A DNA stretch of 64,000 nucleotides from Zopfochytrium polystomum (Eukaryota; Chytridiomycota; Chytridiomycetes; Chytridiales; Chytridiaceae), in assembly GCA_025765615.1 (NCBI GenBank), contig JAIVFJ010000147.1:62001-126000 (forward strand). Reading direction: 5' to 3'. Position numbers and translations under genes: made by a program. The notes below the pieces were generated by a model. The model searched no databases. It had not been told where the DNA came from and was given only the letters and a program-made list of their open reading frames with translations. Each line of letters opens with the position of its first letter. Position 1 is the stretch's first letter. Of this stretch, positions 1 to 12,010 are shown piece by piece.

Positions 1-1488
1 GCCATGGAGCGCGTCGACGGGAAACAGTTGCGTTTGGCGCTTCTTTTTGTTTCTTTTTTTTTTTTTTTTCTTCTCCTCGGGGCCGGAGTGGAGGAGGGAG
101 GGAGAGTGGGAGGGAGGGGGGAGGGAGGGAGGTGGGCCGGAGGAACAAAGTGCAAGTGAAACGGAAAGCAAACCGACTCACACAAACATACACACACAAC
201 CCACTACCTCACCCCCAAAAACATCAGCAAACAAGGTGCTCCGCTGGGCCACGGTGCTTCAGCAGGATAACGACGACCGCGACAGCCTCCACGGCGGCGG
301 CGGCCCCGGCGGCACTGGAGGCGGCCTCGGCTGCTTTGGCGGCGACGGCGTCGGCGGGGGCGTCGCCATCGGGCGATGATTGCGCGTGATTCTTTTTTTT
401 TTTTTGGATGATTTTGATGATTTTGATGATGAGCGAAAGGGAGGAGGAGGGATTATTTTCTGTTTCTTTTTTTTTTTTTGGCCCTCTTCGTTGGCTTATT
501 TAACGGACTGCCAAAAAACCCCTCCCCCCATTTTCTCTTTCTTTTGCATTCGTCGCTCCTTCCCTCCCTCCCTCCCTCCCTCCCTCACTCTCTCTCTCCC
601 GCTCTCCCTCTCTCTCTCGCCTTTTGATTTCAATTCCTCCTTCTTCTTCTTCTTTCTTCTCCTCTGTTTTCTCGTTGCTTGCTTTCCGTTGTCGGCTTGT
701 GGTAAAGGAGAAGAGAAAGATTCTCAGGAATGGAAGACGCGACACGCCGAGAGGGGGCCAAAGAAGCACAAAGAAGCAAAATGAGGCTGCTCGGAAACAA
801 AACAAAAAAATAAAAATAAAATACTCTCTCGAAACGAAAAAAAATTGTCAACCTTTCAACCCCAATCCAAAATGAAGGATTTGGCCCCTCGACTTTCACA
901 CACACGACTTTCACGCGCATTGCAAAAGAGGGGAGACGGGAGAATTGTTTCATGTAGAAATCTGCTGTTCTGAATACACTACTTCGAAACAATTGGAATA
1001 ACTCAATCGCGCATCCCAAATACAGGTTTTCTCACAGAAATATTCCCTCCCGGAGCCTTTGGTGAACCAAACCTTACACCGAAGTTGAGACCCAGCGCAA
1101 AGCTTTCACGTCGGGAGCCGGTGGGGTGGGTGCTTGCCACAAGCGGCGAGGAAAAAATATAGAAATCAGCAAACAAATGAAAAAAAAAAAAAAGAAAAAA
1201 AAACTGATGCTTCATGAAGGATGGCCACTAATTATCCTTCCCCTACGAAAAGGGTGGATGGCTCTTCAAAACGCTCACTGCACGAGCTGTGTCCGTTCGA
1301 TTGACATTTAAAAAAAAATGCAGCACAAAGTGCTTTGGCAAGGCAAATGGTATGCGTTGCAAGGTGAGTCACGACTGGACGAGCAACGCTGCCAGTGAAA
1401 AAAGTGATATTAAAAAATCCTTTATATAGGATGTCGGGGTCGAAAGGGTTAAACAACCGAATAGTAAATAAAAAATAAAGTGGAAAAT
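1..1488. other. Gene-free stretch, homopolymer-rich
   Basis: I recognise no gene here. The stretch has long T and A runs, a pyrimidine-rich block at about 556-620, and short ORFs dominated by low complexity. An alanine-rich plus-strand frame ends with a stop at 387-389 and could be the tail of a gene lying to the left, but nothing in it is diagnostic. Confidence 0.5.
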
Positions 1489-1645
1489 AGACGCGACAAG
1501 TGTAGCCCCCACAAGAGCCTAGCTGGGAAAGAATGGTAATCTGAGCATCTGTCACTCGACGGCCCAGGGCTCAAGTCTCGATGCCAGCCTTTGGGGGCTG
1601 CAAGGTTACCACGCGAATAATAATAATAAAAAAGACGCGACAAGT
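1489..1645 (+). mobile_element. SINE-like retroposon with 13-bp target-site duplication
   Basis: A 131-bp body (1502-1632) is flanked by the perfect direct repeat AGACGCGACAAGT at 1489-1501 and 1633-1645. The body ends in an AAT-repeat running into an A-run (about 1615-1632), as expected for target-primed reverse transcription. The head is tRNA-like: a possible A-box region near 1519-1547 and GGCTCAAGTCT at about 1568, which matches the pol III B-box consensus at 9 of 11 positions. Seen: the duplication and the tail. Known: these are hallmarks of tRNA-derived SINEs. Inferred: the family and its pol III transcription. I found no second full copy in the window, so family status is unproven. Confidence 0.65.
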
Positions 1646-2762
1646 AAGGTAAAGCTAGGGGGGAAGTGGTAGGTTGGGCGGTCGATTTCTTACCGCGTTT
1701 TCTTTTTTTTTTTTTTTCGGTTCTGTTTTTTTTTCTCTACTTTCGTGGATTATCTTGTCCTCCTCCCACTTGCTCTTCATTCGCGCCCCTGTCCTCGTTT
1801 TCCTCGTCCCCGTCCCGCAAAAGGCAAGAGGAGCCTCAACAGAAAAAAAAAAAAAATTGTTAACAAGAAGCCTGTCCCTTCCCCCCCATTTGTACGCCCT
1901 GTCTCACAAAGTAGGTATTTCCAAAAAAAAATAAAATAAAATAGGCGCTCGTGCGGAATTGGCGAGCGAGAGCGGGGGGAGGGTAGCGAAAGGCTTCAGT
2001 AGAAACCCATCTGCCCAGGTGGGCGAGCGGGGGGCGTACAAAGAAAAGAGAGAGACGAAAAACAAAGACCGCCAAGCTCCCACACACTTTCCGCCCGTAC
2101 CCTGGCTACACCAAACCAACCCAAAACGCATCCGCGTCCCCCCAAGACCAAAGAAACAAGAATATCAAAACACCCCTCCTCAAAGCGAAAGCATTACACT
2201 TACAATGTTAGCAAAAACAGTGAAAAAAAAAAAGAAAGCGGGGTAATGCGTTCGGGGCAGCCAGGTACGCTGATTGAGAGGGGTTGCGTTTGCGATATAG
2301 ACGGAAATAAAAGGCTGTATCGGTAATTTCGGGTGAGGAGCGCGGGGGATTCGTGGCGGTTTGCAAAATGTGTGCATGTGTGCGCGTACGACGGGGGTGT
2401 GGGTAAGAAGAGGGGGTGGCGGCGGGTGCTTCGGGAGTAACAAAAAAAAAAAAAAAGGGAGATCAAATAAATCGCGAGACGCTGAACAAAAAATATAAAA
2501 GAGGCGGTATTTGAACTGGTAACAAATTCTTTTGGCGGGGCTCGCATGGTTCTTGATTCAAAGAGGTTTCACGGGCCAAACGCACCCCTTCCCACGGGGC
2601 CTTGAAGCAAAAGGAATAAGGCCAAAGCATGCCGGCCAGGGCGTGGGGGGAGAGAGGAGAGGAGGGAGAGGGGCGGAGGTTCGAGGCACGAGCTCGCTGT
2701 TGTAGCAAAAATTGAACCGCGGTTTCACGATTTTGGTTGGTAGGAGAGAGGGGAAAGGGGGC
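1646..2762. other. Gene-free stretch downstream of the binding-protein gene
   Basis: T-, A- and C-rich runs with no recognisable coding exon. This is the 3' flank of the minus-strand gene that ends at 2763 and probably includes its 3' UTR. I see no further feature. Confidence 0.45.
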
Positions 2763-4431
2763 TCATTGTCGAACGGTAGCCCAGCGGGACGCATCCGTGA
2801 GTCGGACGTCGTCCGAGGTGTTGTCCGGCCCAAACTCGTCCTCCATCTTGAAAAACTTGCGTTCCGCCGCAACCTTGCTGCGGCGCATGCGGACAACGTA
2901 GATAAACGCGCCGGCGCCGACTGCGGTGGCGAGCAGGATCACGGCGACGACGACACCGGCCACGGCTCCCTTGCTCATTCCAGAGTCCGAGCCGTCGCTG
3001 CTGTTGCCGGGTGTCGGCGTGGCGCCGCTCGCGCCAGTGTTGAAGCGGCCGATGGACGGCGCGTAGGTGGCGTTCGCCGGGCAGTAGTCACCGCTGAGGA
3101 ACTGCGCAAACTTGGACCGGTCCGTGCACTTTTCTTCGGTGGGGTCGACGAGGTCGAGCGCGAGGTCGCGCAGCCAGTACGGGAAGAACTTCTTGTCAAA
3201 GGTGACGTCCAGGCGGTACGCGAGGTCCGCAAGAAACAGTTCGGGCTGGGCGTAGTTGGCCTGCGGGAAGTCGTCGTAGCCGTTGCCGATGGTGCGGCCG
3301 TCGGGGCGGAAGACGCCGGACAGGTCGCCGTCAATAAAGTTGTATCCGGGTGTGACCTTTGTCAGGCCGTACCGCTTCGACCACTGGGACATGCTGTACG
3401 GCTTGTCGGTGGCCGAAATGACAGACATGTCAATCAGCATGTCGGCTTTGGCAACCAGCTTCGACCAGTCGTCAAAGCCCACGCTCGAGCCGCTGGGCAC
3501 GAGAGCCGGGGACGTGTTCAGGTCGCTGATGATCTTCGCCCAGTACTCGTAGTCCGGGGTGGAGAATTGGCCAGCGTCCGACACCGCCGCGACGGCGACC
3601 GTCGGCTTGTCGCCCGTGTAGGCGGCCAGCTTGTTCCTGATGCAGTTGTACTCGGCCACAATCTTGTTCTGGAAGATGAACGGAGCGTTCTGGAGGCCGA
3701 AAAACGCGTCAAAGAACAGGATCCACTCGGCGCGGGCCAGAGGTGTGCTCTCGCTGGCAATCAGGTTGGTGATGGACGAGCTGAACAGGACGTCGGCGCC
3801 GGTCGGCGCTTCCGTCGCGTTGTACGCGACGGAAGCGGGGGCCAAGGCTTCAAGACAAGGCGACGTAATCAGATTCGGCGAGATGGACGTGATGGACGAG
3901 CGCTGGTTCAGGCGCTCGATGAACGTCGCGATGCCGTCCGAGGCGACGGCGACCGAGTTGATGGGGACCTGCAAGTACAAGGCGTTCGAGGGAGCGGTGA
4001 CGGTCGGCCGCTCCGAGTTGCACAGATAGAGCACGTACGACGGTCCGGAGGAGGTTGTGGTCAGCACGACGTGGTTTGTGCCAAAGGTCATCGCAAAGTG
4101 CTGGGCAAAAGTCGGCTCTGGGTGTGTGTTATGGAAGGGTTGTAGCAGCAGCATGGGAGAGGGCGGGCGATGGCGCATCGGCGGGAGTATTTTTTTTTTT
4201 TTTAGTTTGTTTAGCAATAGATCCGTCATCATCATCATCCCCTTCCTCTTTACACCTACTCAGGTTTGAGATGGCGCCAAAACCATCCGAGCCGGCGGAG
4301 AAAGGACAGGGCTGCACGACGGAGGCTTCAGCAATGCCGACCGACAAGATCGAGAGCGATGCGGCCACGGCTAGCGCGAGGATGGTCGCGAGAAAGGAGG
4401 AAGAGGGGGAGGAGGAGGCGGCGAGCCGCAT
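2763..4431 (-). CDS. Membrane-anchored BtuF/FhuD-like solute-binding protein
   Basis: Two exons, complement(4260..4431) and complement(2763..4117), join in frame through a GTAGGT donor and CCCAG acceptor to give 508 residues. Residues 1-34 form a signal peptide (hydrophobic LATILALAVAASLSILSVG). The ectodomain has the order seen in siderophore/cobalamin periplasmic binding proteins: VPINSVAVAS, an ISPNLITSPC segment, STPLARAEWILFF, then the KPTVAVAAVS lobe and QPELFLADLAYRL near the end. A Gly/Ser/Asn linker leads to one helix at about 441-466 and a basic-acidic tail of about 42 residues. The family is known in bacteria as the ABC-importer substrate receptor; here it would face outward on a eukaryotic membrane with no ABC partner nearby. 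Ligand (iron-siderophore, cobalamin or other) is not known. An upstream in-frame Met (MALSPPS) is an alternative start. A (CT)n tract on the sense strand lies about 370 nt upstream. Confidence 0.68.
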
Positions 4432-4798
4432 TTTAGCACGTGCTGGTTGTGCTGATGGTGGTGATAAAGCCATTTCGGGTAAGAGTAGTAGTGCAATATC
4501 CAGGCAGAGGGAAGCACTGAGGAGATGAGGCCAAGTGGGGGCAGGCAGGCGACGAAGTTGTGGCAAGCGAAGCGCTTCGCAGGTGGGAGCAGCAGAAGGA
4601 AGGAGAAGGTGAATGCGAAGACTGTGTGCGTGTGTGAGTGTGTGAATGAGAAAGAGTGAATGAGATGACGCCCTGTGGGGAATTTTCTTGTTCTCGGTTT
4701 GGTTCTGGGCTGACAAGTTAGTTGTCGAATCGTTGTTGAGGGCAGAGACAGCGATAGAGACAGACAGGGAGACAGGCTGGACAGGGAGAACAGAGAGG

Positions 4799-4801
<3 letters not shown>

Positions 4802-4848
<47 letters not shown>
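4802..4848. repeat. (GA)n / (CT)n microsatellite
   Basis: About 23 uninterrupted GA units on the plus strand. It reads as a (CT)n tract in the sense direction of the minus-strand binding-protein gene, about 370-417 nt upstream of its ATG, so it may lie in the promoter or leader. Long Leu/Ser frames across it are artefacts of the repeat. Confidence 0.9.
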
Positions 4849-4881
4849 CCGAGAAGGACCACCGCAAAGGCGCAGAATCAC

Positions 4882-7800
4882 GTGACTGCCCGACGTCCCG
4901 TCGGTTTGTGCCGCCGTTTGTTTTTCCTTTGAGCCGAAGTGGCACGTATCACATTTGATATCTTTACCCGCATTTTCGGCACATTGACACTAACTCTCAA
5001 TTGAACCTGCACATTTCTTCTTCATAATGAAAAAAGGAAGCTCCTGCCAATAAAGCAAACATTTTACTATTGTACATAGAGTACGAGGGACTTGTCGTAA
5101 AACATATCAATTCTGATCCAAATCATGCCAAAATCTTGCCCAACCATCGGGCAGCCTTGTTCTTTTGCACAAATATGCATTAGCATGTTCTCTATGCAGA
5201 TCATATGAGCTTGCACAAGTTTTGCTAACTATGTACAGAGAATTTTGCCTTTCCAAGTGGTCATTTTCGGGTTTGGAAACTTTTATGCCCAATTTTGACC
5301 GCTATTTTGCGGAGAGTTCCGCTAGCGGACCTTGCTGGTCGCTCTCCATTAATATGGTGGAGGCAGGAGCATGGCGCCTGTCAGAACCCTCACAATTGGG
5401 CAAAATGACTTTGCAGAGGAAAGTCAGAGTGGCAGATAGTGCCCATCGATACACACTATTTGTCACCTCACCTCGAAGGATTCAAACCGCTAAGGAAGTC
5501 TCGGGATTTGGACCAGAACCGCACGCCGGTGCAGCAGCGGCTCACCCCGGGACAGCGGCGATTTGGCGTCCTTCATGCAAAACAAAAAAATTATGGTTTT
5601 CCCTTTATTGCTACGAAGGATTTTTTACGGCCTCGGTCCAGGACCGAGAAAATTCGGTTCGTGCCTTAGATTTGAATCCTTACACCCATCCCATTTAAGT
5701 TCAGTTGCTCCCACGTTGCAGGCAGGCCCCGGCTCTCAATAAATAGCAATATAGATTTTTGGCTATATGAGGGCAACTCGAATCACCTTAAATGCCATCT
5801 GTAACAATGAGAGACTGCGAGATGCGGACTATGCAGAACTGCAAATGTAGCGATCGCTGCACAAGAGCTCTGTTGTGGGACTTGAAGGACAGAAAAAGAT
5901 TAAAGGCAAAAACGGCCCAAAATCGAAGAAGGAAAGGAGGGAAAAGAAAATCTGGGAGACAGTTCTTAGCGATCGACTTTGTTACACCATCACCTTGTCC
6001 CTGCACTGCCCTGGTGCAGCTGATTTTGGCAGAGAACTAATTGAGCTTTCAAGCCTTACATCTGCTTTTTCTCAAAAAGCAATTACTTTATAGATTTAGG
6101 AATTTTCATTCGTTCGCATCTTTAAAGACCAAAGCAAGAGAAGCGCCAAAAGAATTTGAAGTGGCAAACGATAAAATAACAGAAAGCATCGCCTTCTCTC
6201 CCCCAAGCCTGCCCTTTCGCAGCGCTTCCACCAGGGCCTTTGTGAGACTACACTGAGGTGTCAGTGATAAAGTCTAGGGATTTTATTCGCAAAAACAAGC
6301 GTACCTGTCATAAAACCGCAAGGATCAGGACCCCTATTATTGCTCCCAGTTCTTTAGTTTCCAAGGCGTTATCAAAGTGTATTTGCGGCTAACCCGTCTT
6401 TATTATTGGGTCTGCTTTTACTACTTTCGTCTTAACAGTTTCCGTTGCACCAGGGTTTTCTCAACATATTTTCTTTTTCGGTGACTAACGGAGACTGCCT
6501 GACTGCCTAGGGATGGGGTGCCTGACAGGCCGTACCCCAAGCCTGCCTAATTTATTATTTATTTTTGGCACTTGTACATACACGCATAGGGTTGGGGGAC
6601 TTAGAGCATTTGTGGTGGATGCTCCAAGTCAGGGGGGTTGACTTGTCAATTTTCTCTCTCTCTGTTTTTGGGCCATTTCTCTTTTTCCTTTTTTTCTTCA
6701 ATCTGATTTCTGTCCTTTGGCACCAATACAGAGTCCCTTCACATCCACCTGGCTCACAACGGTGAGGGTAGTGAGAGATGGTACACACCCAGGTGTGTAC
6801 ATGGTCCCTTCGTGGGGCTCCTCTTAAGGGGCTGTGGGTGTGGAATGCAGCTGGCCCCACCAGCGACTGTGTGACATTGCCGGCTCTGTGTTGGAGTGAG
6901 GATCACGGGTACTCGCCTGCTGCGATGACGGTGGTGGTGGTGGCGACGACGACAGCGTCGTCGTCCCCAACTTTCCCATCCCCGCAAGGGTGTTGTTGGC
7001 CACACTCGGTGCAGCCCGCAACACCTGAGAGTTCGATCTACGAGTGCCTGCCTCGGTCCTATTGCTGTGAGAGTGAGATGTGTGAGTACGAGTGCGATGC
7101 GATAAAGCCCGTTGAGTGATCGTGCCGACTGCAGCCCGGTGGGGTGCGTGTACGATTGCAGGTGTTTCTGCGTGCGAGTTCCCTGCTGGCGACCTTCTGA
7201 CCCCTACATAGTCGACTCCCTTCTCTCTCTCCCCCCCGTCGCTGGCGACAACGAGGGCTCCTGCAGCACCGTCTGCGACGAGGGGCGCTAGGTCACGCCC
7301 TGTCTGTCCCATCACTATTAACCGCTCCTGTTGTGTTTGAGATTAGGTTCCTGAGATAAAAACCCCCGTTTCCCTCTTCTCTCTCTTTATTCTGCGGTTG
7401 TGTTGCGCCCTTGGGAGTGCCCTTCCGTTTCCCCTCACATCAGCCCGCAGCCACGCGAGTAATCGGTGCTCCAGCACCGATCCCTCAGAGGATTGTCCCT
7501 CTGAATGTTCATTCTTTGTGTTTGAGACCCCTGTTGGGCAGATCAGTAGGGATACTTTGTGGACTAGGCAAGTAGTAGGGTTGAAACACCCCCTAGACAA
7601 CAGCCCAATAAAGTTAGTTTTAGCCTATTATTTGCTTTCCCTCACTCTAGGGCCCAGATCCCAGGGTCAAAGGAGTGAGTATAGTCTCACACCTTGTCGC
7701 TACGCCCTGGTGTGGCTGTCGCAGAGCTTGAGAGGCAGAAAAACTCTGTTTTGAATATTTGATACACGATGATGATGTGCACAGTATGATAGTCGTGGCA

Positions 7801-8030
7801 CAGGGTAAACTTCTCTCCTATAGGATCTGTGTAAGCCCTCACCCTCTTCTGTATCAGCAATGGTTTGCTCTCCCCGTGGGCATTGTGTAAGACAATAACT
7901 TACAGTCACAATTGGTTCAGGTCTGTCTTGCGCCTCTTGCCACTAACCAGTCACTTCCCACCAAACAAAAGAAATGTGAATCGGAAAGAGACGACAAAAA
8001 AGTTGGAAAGCACCAACTTCACTCCACCAA
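4882..8030. other. CpG-poor gene-free block
   Basis: No recognisable gene. Base composition falls relative to the flanking gene islands and frames are short and closed by many stops. Isolated CpG-richer islets (about 5480-5570 and 7000-7300) look like old inserted fragments, but I cannot assign them. The block leads into the copia relic at 8040 and is probably degenerate repeat sequence of the same age. Confidence 0.45.
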
Positions 8031-8039
8031 GCCTACCCT

Positions 8040-8973
8040 TTCAGGCCACTCTTTGCTTTCAATGTCAACTCCAACACAGTTCGAGTGTTGCCTGACACAT
8101 ACAAGGATCCACTGACACACAAGGGGGCCATGGCTTCACCCTTTGCCAAAGAGTGGAGAGAGGCAGAAGAGTACCAACTGAGCATGCTCCACAGCATGGG
8201 TGTGTTCATGGAAGCCACAGCTCCACTCAACACAAACATCATGAGTTGTAAGTGGGTACACAAGCTGAAGTTCAAGCCCGATGGCACCATCAAACGATTT
8301 TGTGCAAGACTTGTTGCTTGTGGTTTCACACAGTAGCCTGGTATTGACTTCACTCTGACACACTGGCTGGTAATTTGAGGCCCAGGATCCATGCAGACGG
8401 CATTGGTGTGAGTTGTTGGATGTTGTTTGGTATGTCAAGGCCACTGCCACAGTTGGAGTTTGCTACAGTGCAGACAGCAACCCCAAACCTGTTGTCATTC
8501 AACTCCTGCCATGACTCTTGCTCACAGACAGCATACCTCATGCTGCAAGCAGGGCGAGCAATCAGCTGGAAGTTGACATGTTCATCACCAGTCCCAACAT
8601 CATCAACAGCAGCAGAGTATATTGCCCTCAGTGTTTTGGTTTTTGAATCAATGAATATTTACGTTTATATTGTTTGACCAAGGACAGGGAGAAGAATGCA
8701 CCACATGGCACCGCATGGAGGGTGCTCATTGCATGCAAGGATAAAGTAGTGGGTTAGATTTTTTTTCTTTCATTTCGCCGTTTTGGACCCTTTTGCAGTA
8801 CTCTCCTCAGCAGTGCCTTCCCTGATAATTTTCATTTCCTTATCCTGCTACAGTTTTCCCAGATCAGTCAATTGGTTTTGGTTTTTCACCCAGGCTGTGG
8901 TGTTTTAAATTCTCTCACCCAGTGTCTTCCTGTGAAGTAGTTTTGCTTTTAAAGGAGCTCATGCAAGGGGGAG
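8040..8973 (+). mobile_element. Ty1/copia pol relic (RT start, RNase H end, 3' region)
   Basis: The 8085-8345 frame reads as the start of a copia reverse transcriptase: EWREAEEYQ, then CKWVHKLKFKPDGTIK, then ARLVACGFTQ, a stop, and PGIDF. The stop (TAG at 8334-8336) sits where family members carry a polar residue, consistent with CAG to TAG. The next recognisable part is the RNase H end at about 8519-8650 (GRAISWKL and STAAEYIALS), so most of the RT catalytic core is deleted. The tail runs to a polypurine tract at 8962. Several stops and the internal deletion make it non-coding. Its 3' part shares strings such as CTCTCCTCAGCAG with the second relic near 23753. Confidence 0.7.
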
Positions 8974-8977
8974 TGTT
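8962..8977 (+). promoter_or_regulatory. Polypurine tract and start of 3' LTR (copia relic 1)
   Basis: TGCAAGGGGGAGTGTT: a purine tract followed at 8974 by TGTT, the canonical LTR terminus. The same 16-mer occurs at 24106-24121 behind an equally decayed RNase H region. The LTR itself (from 8974) has no identifiable right end, and no 5' LTR copy was found. Confidence 0.55.
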
Positions 8978-9447
8978 GGAATGCGCCCTCACAAGAAAAT
9001 GAATATTCAACCTCTGTGATCACTCCGCTCCTGAGCCGAATTTCAACAGACTCAACAAATTTACTCCGCCTGCATTTCCCCCCGAAGTGTAAGGGGTTTT
9101 GGAGGTCAACCAATAGCCAAAGGGGTCACAACAAATGGATGCCTGGTCCTCAAAAGCGTACTAACTTGTCCCTCCAAAATATTTTGCCGTTTATCCGGGC
9201 GACAAGGGTTGGAAAGCAGACAAAAATTCCAAAAAATTACGCTGCTGAGTAATCGAGCACGTGTGTGGCGGAGGCGCGTAGAGCTTTGTCTCTTTGTCTC
9301 ATTCTGTGTCTTTCAAGTTCTCTCTCGCTCTCTCTCTCTCTCTCTCTTCTCCCTATCAAATAAGAGGGTTGCGCGCGCGGCCCAGACAGAGAAGCCGGAT
9401 AAACATAGGAAAATAACAAAAACACATCACAGGAAAACAAACAAAAC

Positions 9448-12010
9448 ATGGTGCGATTCGATTGTGCCGCCGCCGCCGCCGCCGCCGCCGACATCGCCGC
9501 CACCTCCTCCTCATCGTCGTCGTCGTCGCCAGCACAAACCGCCGCCTCGCGCTGCTGGAGCGGAAGCAGCAGCCGCCGTCACGGCCGCCGCCACCACAAC
9601 CATGGCCGCCCGCCCTTCCGCGTTGTTGCCACCGCCGCCGTCGCTGCCGTAGCCGGCGTCCTTGCCGTGCTTGCATCGGCTCCTCTCAGTGTCCGCGCCG
9701 CCGCCTCGCCGGTCCCTTTTGCGGGCGCGCCCGCGGCTCCGTTCGCCTTTGACGAGGCCACCGTCCAGGACTTTCGCGCAGCGCTCGACTGCGGATCGCT
9801 CTCGTCCGTCGACATTGTCAACCACTACGTAAGACCGGACAGATTTTTTTGATGATTAAAAGTTGTTGTTTAGGCGCCGTGCTAACGATTCGTTGCTTTC
9901 TCCCTCACCCACCGGCGGAAAAATACCCACTACACCCGGTGTTCACGTCGCTTGCATGAATGGAACTGATCGGACAAATCATGCCCCACTCTATAACCCC
10001 AATAACAGCTTGCCAAGGTCGATGCGCTCAACAAGAAGGGACCCGAGCTGCGGGCCGTCATTGAAACGAACCCCGACATTCTCTCTCTGGCCAAGGCGGC
10101 CGACGAGGAGCGGAAAGAGTGCCGTAGCTCGCTCAAGCCGTGCTCTCTCCCACTCCTGCACGGAATTCCCATTATCCTCAAGGTAAGGTGCGGAGGTGAC
10201 ATTTCATCCCGTTTTCCTTGCTGAAAACGCTTTTCTCACTCCCTGGCTTCTCTTCACACTTCCAAACATCAACACACGGCCCTCAGGACAACATCGGCAC
10301 TGCCGACAAGATGCAGACAACCGCCGGGTCTTGGGCCCTGTTCGGCTCGATTCCGCCGCGCGACGCGCACGTCGCGGCCCTCCTCCGCAAAGCCGGCGCC
10401 CTCATTTTCGGCAAAGCCAACCTCTCGGAATGGGCCAACTTCCGCTCGTCCCGCAACAACACCTCGGGCTGGTCCGGCCGCGGCGGCCAAACCAAAAACC
10501 CCTACGTCCTCCAGGCTACCCCCTGCGGCTCGTCCTCCGGCTCCGGCGCCGCCGTCGCGGCAAACTTGGTCGCGCTCGCCCTCGGCTCCGAAACCGACGG
10601 CTCCATCACCTGCCCCAGCGCCTCAAACATGCTCGTCGGTATCAAACCCACCGTCGGACTCACCTCCCGCGCCGGCGTCATCCCCCTCTCGCACACCCAG
10701 GACACCGTCGGCCCCATGTGCCGCTCCGTCGCCGACGCCGCCGCCGTCCTCGACGTCATCGCCGGCCCGGACCCCCGCGACTCTGCCACCGACGCGATCC
10801 CAAAGGGCCCGCGCCCGTCCTACACCTCGTTCCTGAAAAAGGACGGCCTACGCGGCGCGCGACTCGGCGTCGCCTGGGAGTTTTTCGACGCCGTCAACGA
10901 CCCCGTCGAGTACAGCGTCAATGTCGCGGCACTAAAGACCCTGGAACGGCTCGGCGCTACCCTCGTCAACGTCACGTTCCCGAACCTCGGCGCTATATAC
11001 GGCGACAATGAGACGCTGGTGCTCGAGTTTGATTTTAAGCAGGACCTCAAAACGTACTTGGCTGACGTCAAAAACACGACTATTAAGTCTATGGCTGGTA
11101 ATGAAGAGTGGTGGATCTTTTCCTTTTTCTTCCTTTTTTTTCTTAGCGGCACCCCTAACAGTGCGAGTCTTTAGATTTGATTGCATACAACATCAAGGAC
11201 CCGCGCGAGCAGAACGACTATTGGGGACAAGACCTTCTCATTGCTTCGGAAGCTACGACCAACTTTTCCGACCCAGTGTGAGTTAAGGGTTTTCTTTTTC
11301 TCTCTGTTCAGCAGCAAGCCAGTTTTTCTAACAGTTTGGACACACCACAAACAAAAAAAAAAAAAAAAAAAAAAAAAACAAAAAAAAAAACAACCCATCA
11401 TCTCACTACCAGGTACCAAGCCATCGTCGCCAACGACCGCTTCCAGTCCCGCGACAACGGCCTCGACTACATTTTCAAGACGTTCAAGGTCAGCGCGATC
11501 GTCGCCCCGCCGCTGAACGGCCTCACCACCCCGTCCGCGCAGGCGGGATACCCCATCGTCACCGTGCCGGCGGGATTCTCGTCGTACTACTTCTCGCGAG
11601 GTTCGTGGGGAATGGTGGGGGGTTGGGAGGGGATTTTTTGCTTTGCGAAGGGAGAAACTGACGTTTGTTTTTTTCTTGGGGCGTATTTCACTATCAATTC
11701 CACCGCGCGCGAAAACCAAAAAAAGACTTTGGCATCTTTAACCTCACGGCGCCGACCTTCCCTGTCGGCCTTGGGTTCGCTGGACCCGCGTTCTCCGAGG
11801 GCACGCTCATCCAGGTGCGTTCGCCAGCTCTCGATCCACCTCGACGTTTACCTGTCTATTCTTCACTTTCTCGCATCGCTGACTCTGGGCCCAACCCCCT
11901 CACCCCTGCACAAAATAAAAAAAAAACAGTACGCCTACGCGTTCGAGCAAGCCACCAAAGCCCGCCGTCCGCCAAAGTTTGTGACGGACCCCAAGAACCC
12001 GGTTCAGTGA
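9448..12010 (+). CDS. Amidase-signature enzyme, secreted or membrane-anchored
   Basis: Seven exons (9448-9828, 10009-10182, 10287-11097, 11175-11277, 11413-11600, 11726-11814, 11930-12010) join with matching phases to 608 residues. The core is GatA/FAAH-like: GIPIILK ending exon 2 supplies the catalytic Lys (residue 185), PCGSSSGSGAAVAA the cis-Ser region (about 267-269), and GSETDGSITCP the nucleophile Ser (about 291). Such enzymes hydrolyse carboxamides; the substrate cannot be read from sequence. The N-terminus is odd: about 57 Ala/Ser/His/Arg-rich residues precede a hydrophobic segment (about 58-85) that would act as a signal anchor, suggesting lumenal or extracellular placement. A (CT)n tract lies at 9320-9349, about 100 nt upstream. 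Introns carry long A-runs close to their acceptors. Confidence 0.85.

Noticed and set aside
2500..2525. Minus-strand TTACCAGTTCAAATACC resembling a pol III B-box, echoed near 36128-36147
   Set aside because: No A-box, no cloverleaf and no tail or target duplication at either place.
2712..4145. Long open plus-strand frame (477 codons)
   Set aside because: It is the antisense of the binding-protein exon; composition is Arg/Val/Gly-rich with no motifs, a by-product of GC-rich codons on the other strand.
4129..4881. Leu/Ser-rich minus frame that could be a large hydrophobic protein
   Set aside because: The hydrophobic part comes from the (GA)n/(CT)n repeat. Only the signal-peptide end near 4260-4431 is used, as exon 1 of the binding-protein gene.
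5475..5500. Minus-strand GGTTTGAATCC resembling a tRNA T-arm
   Set aside because: Stem halves do not pair and no anticodon arm is found upstream on that strand.
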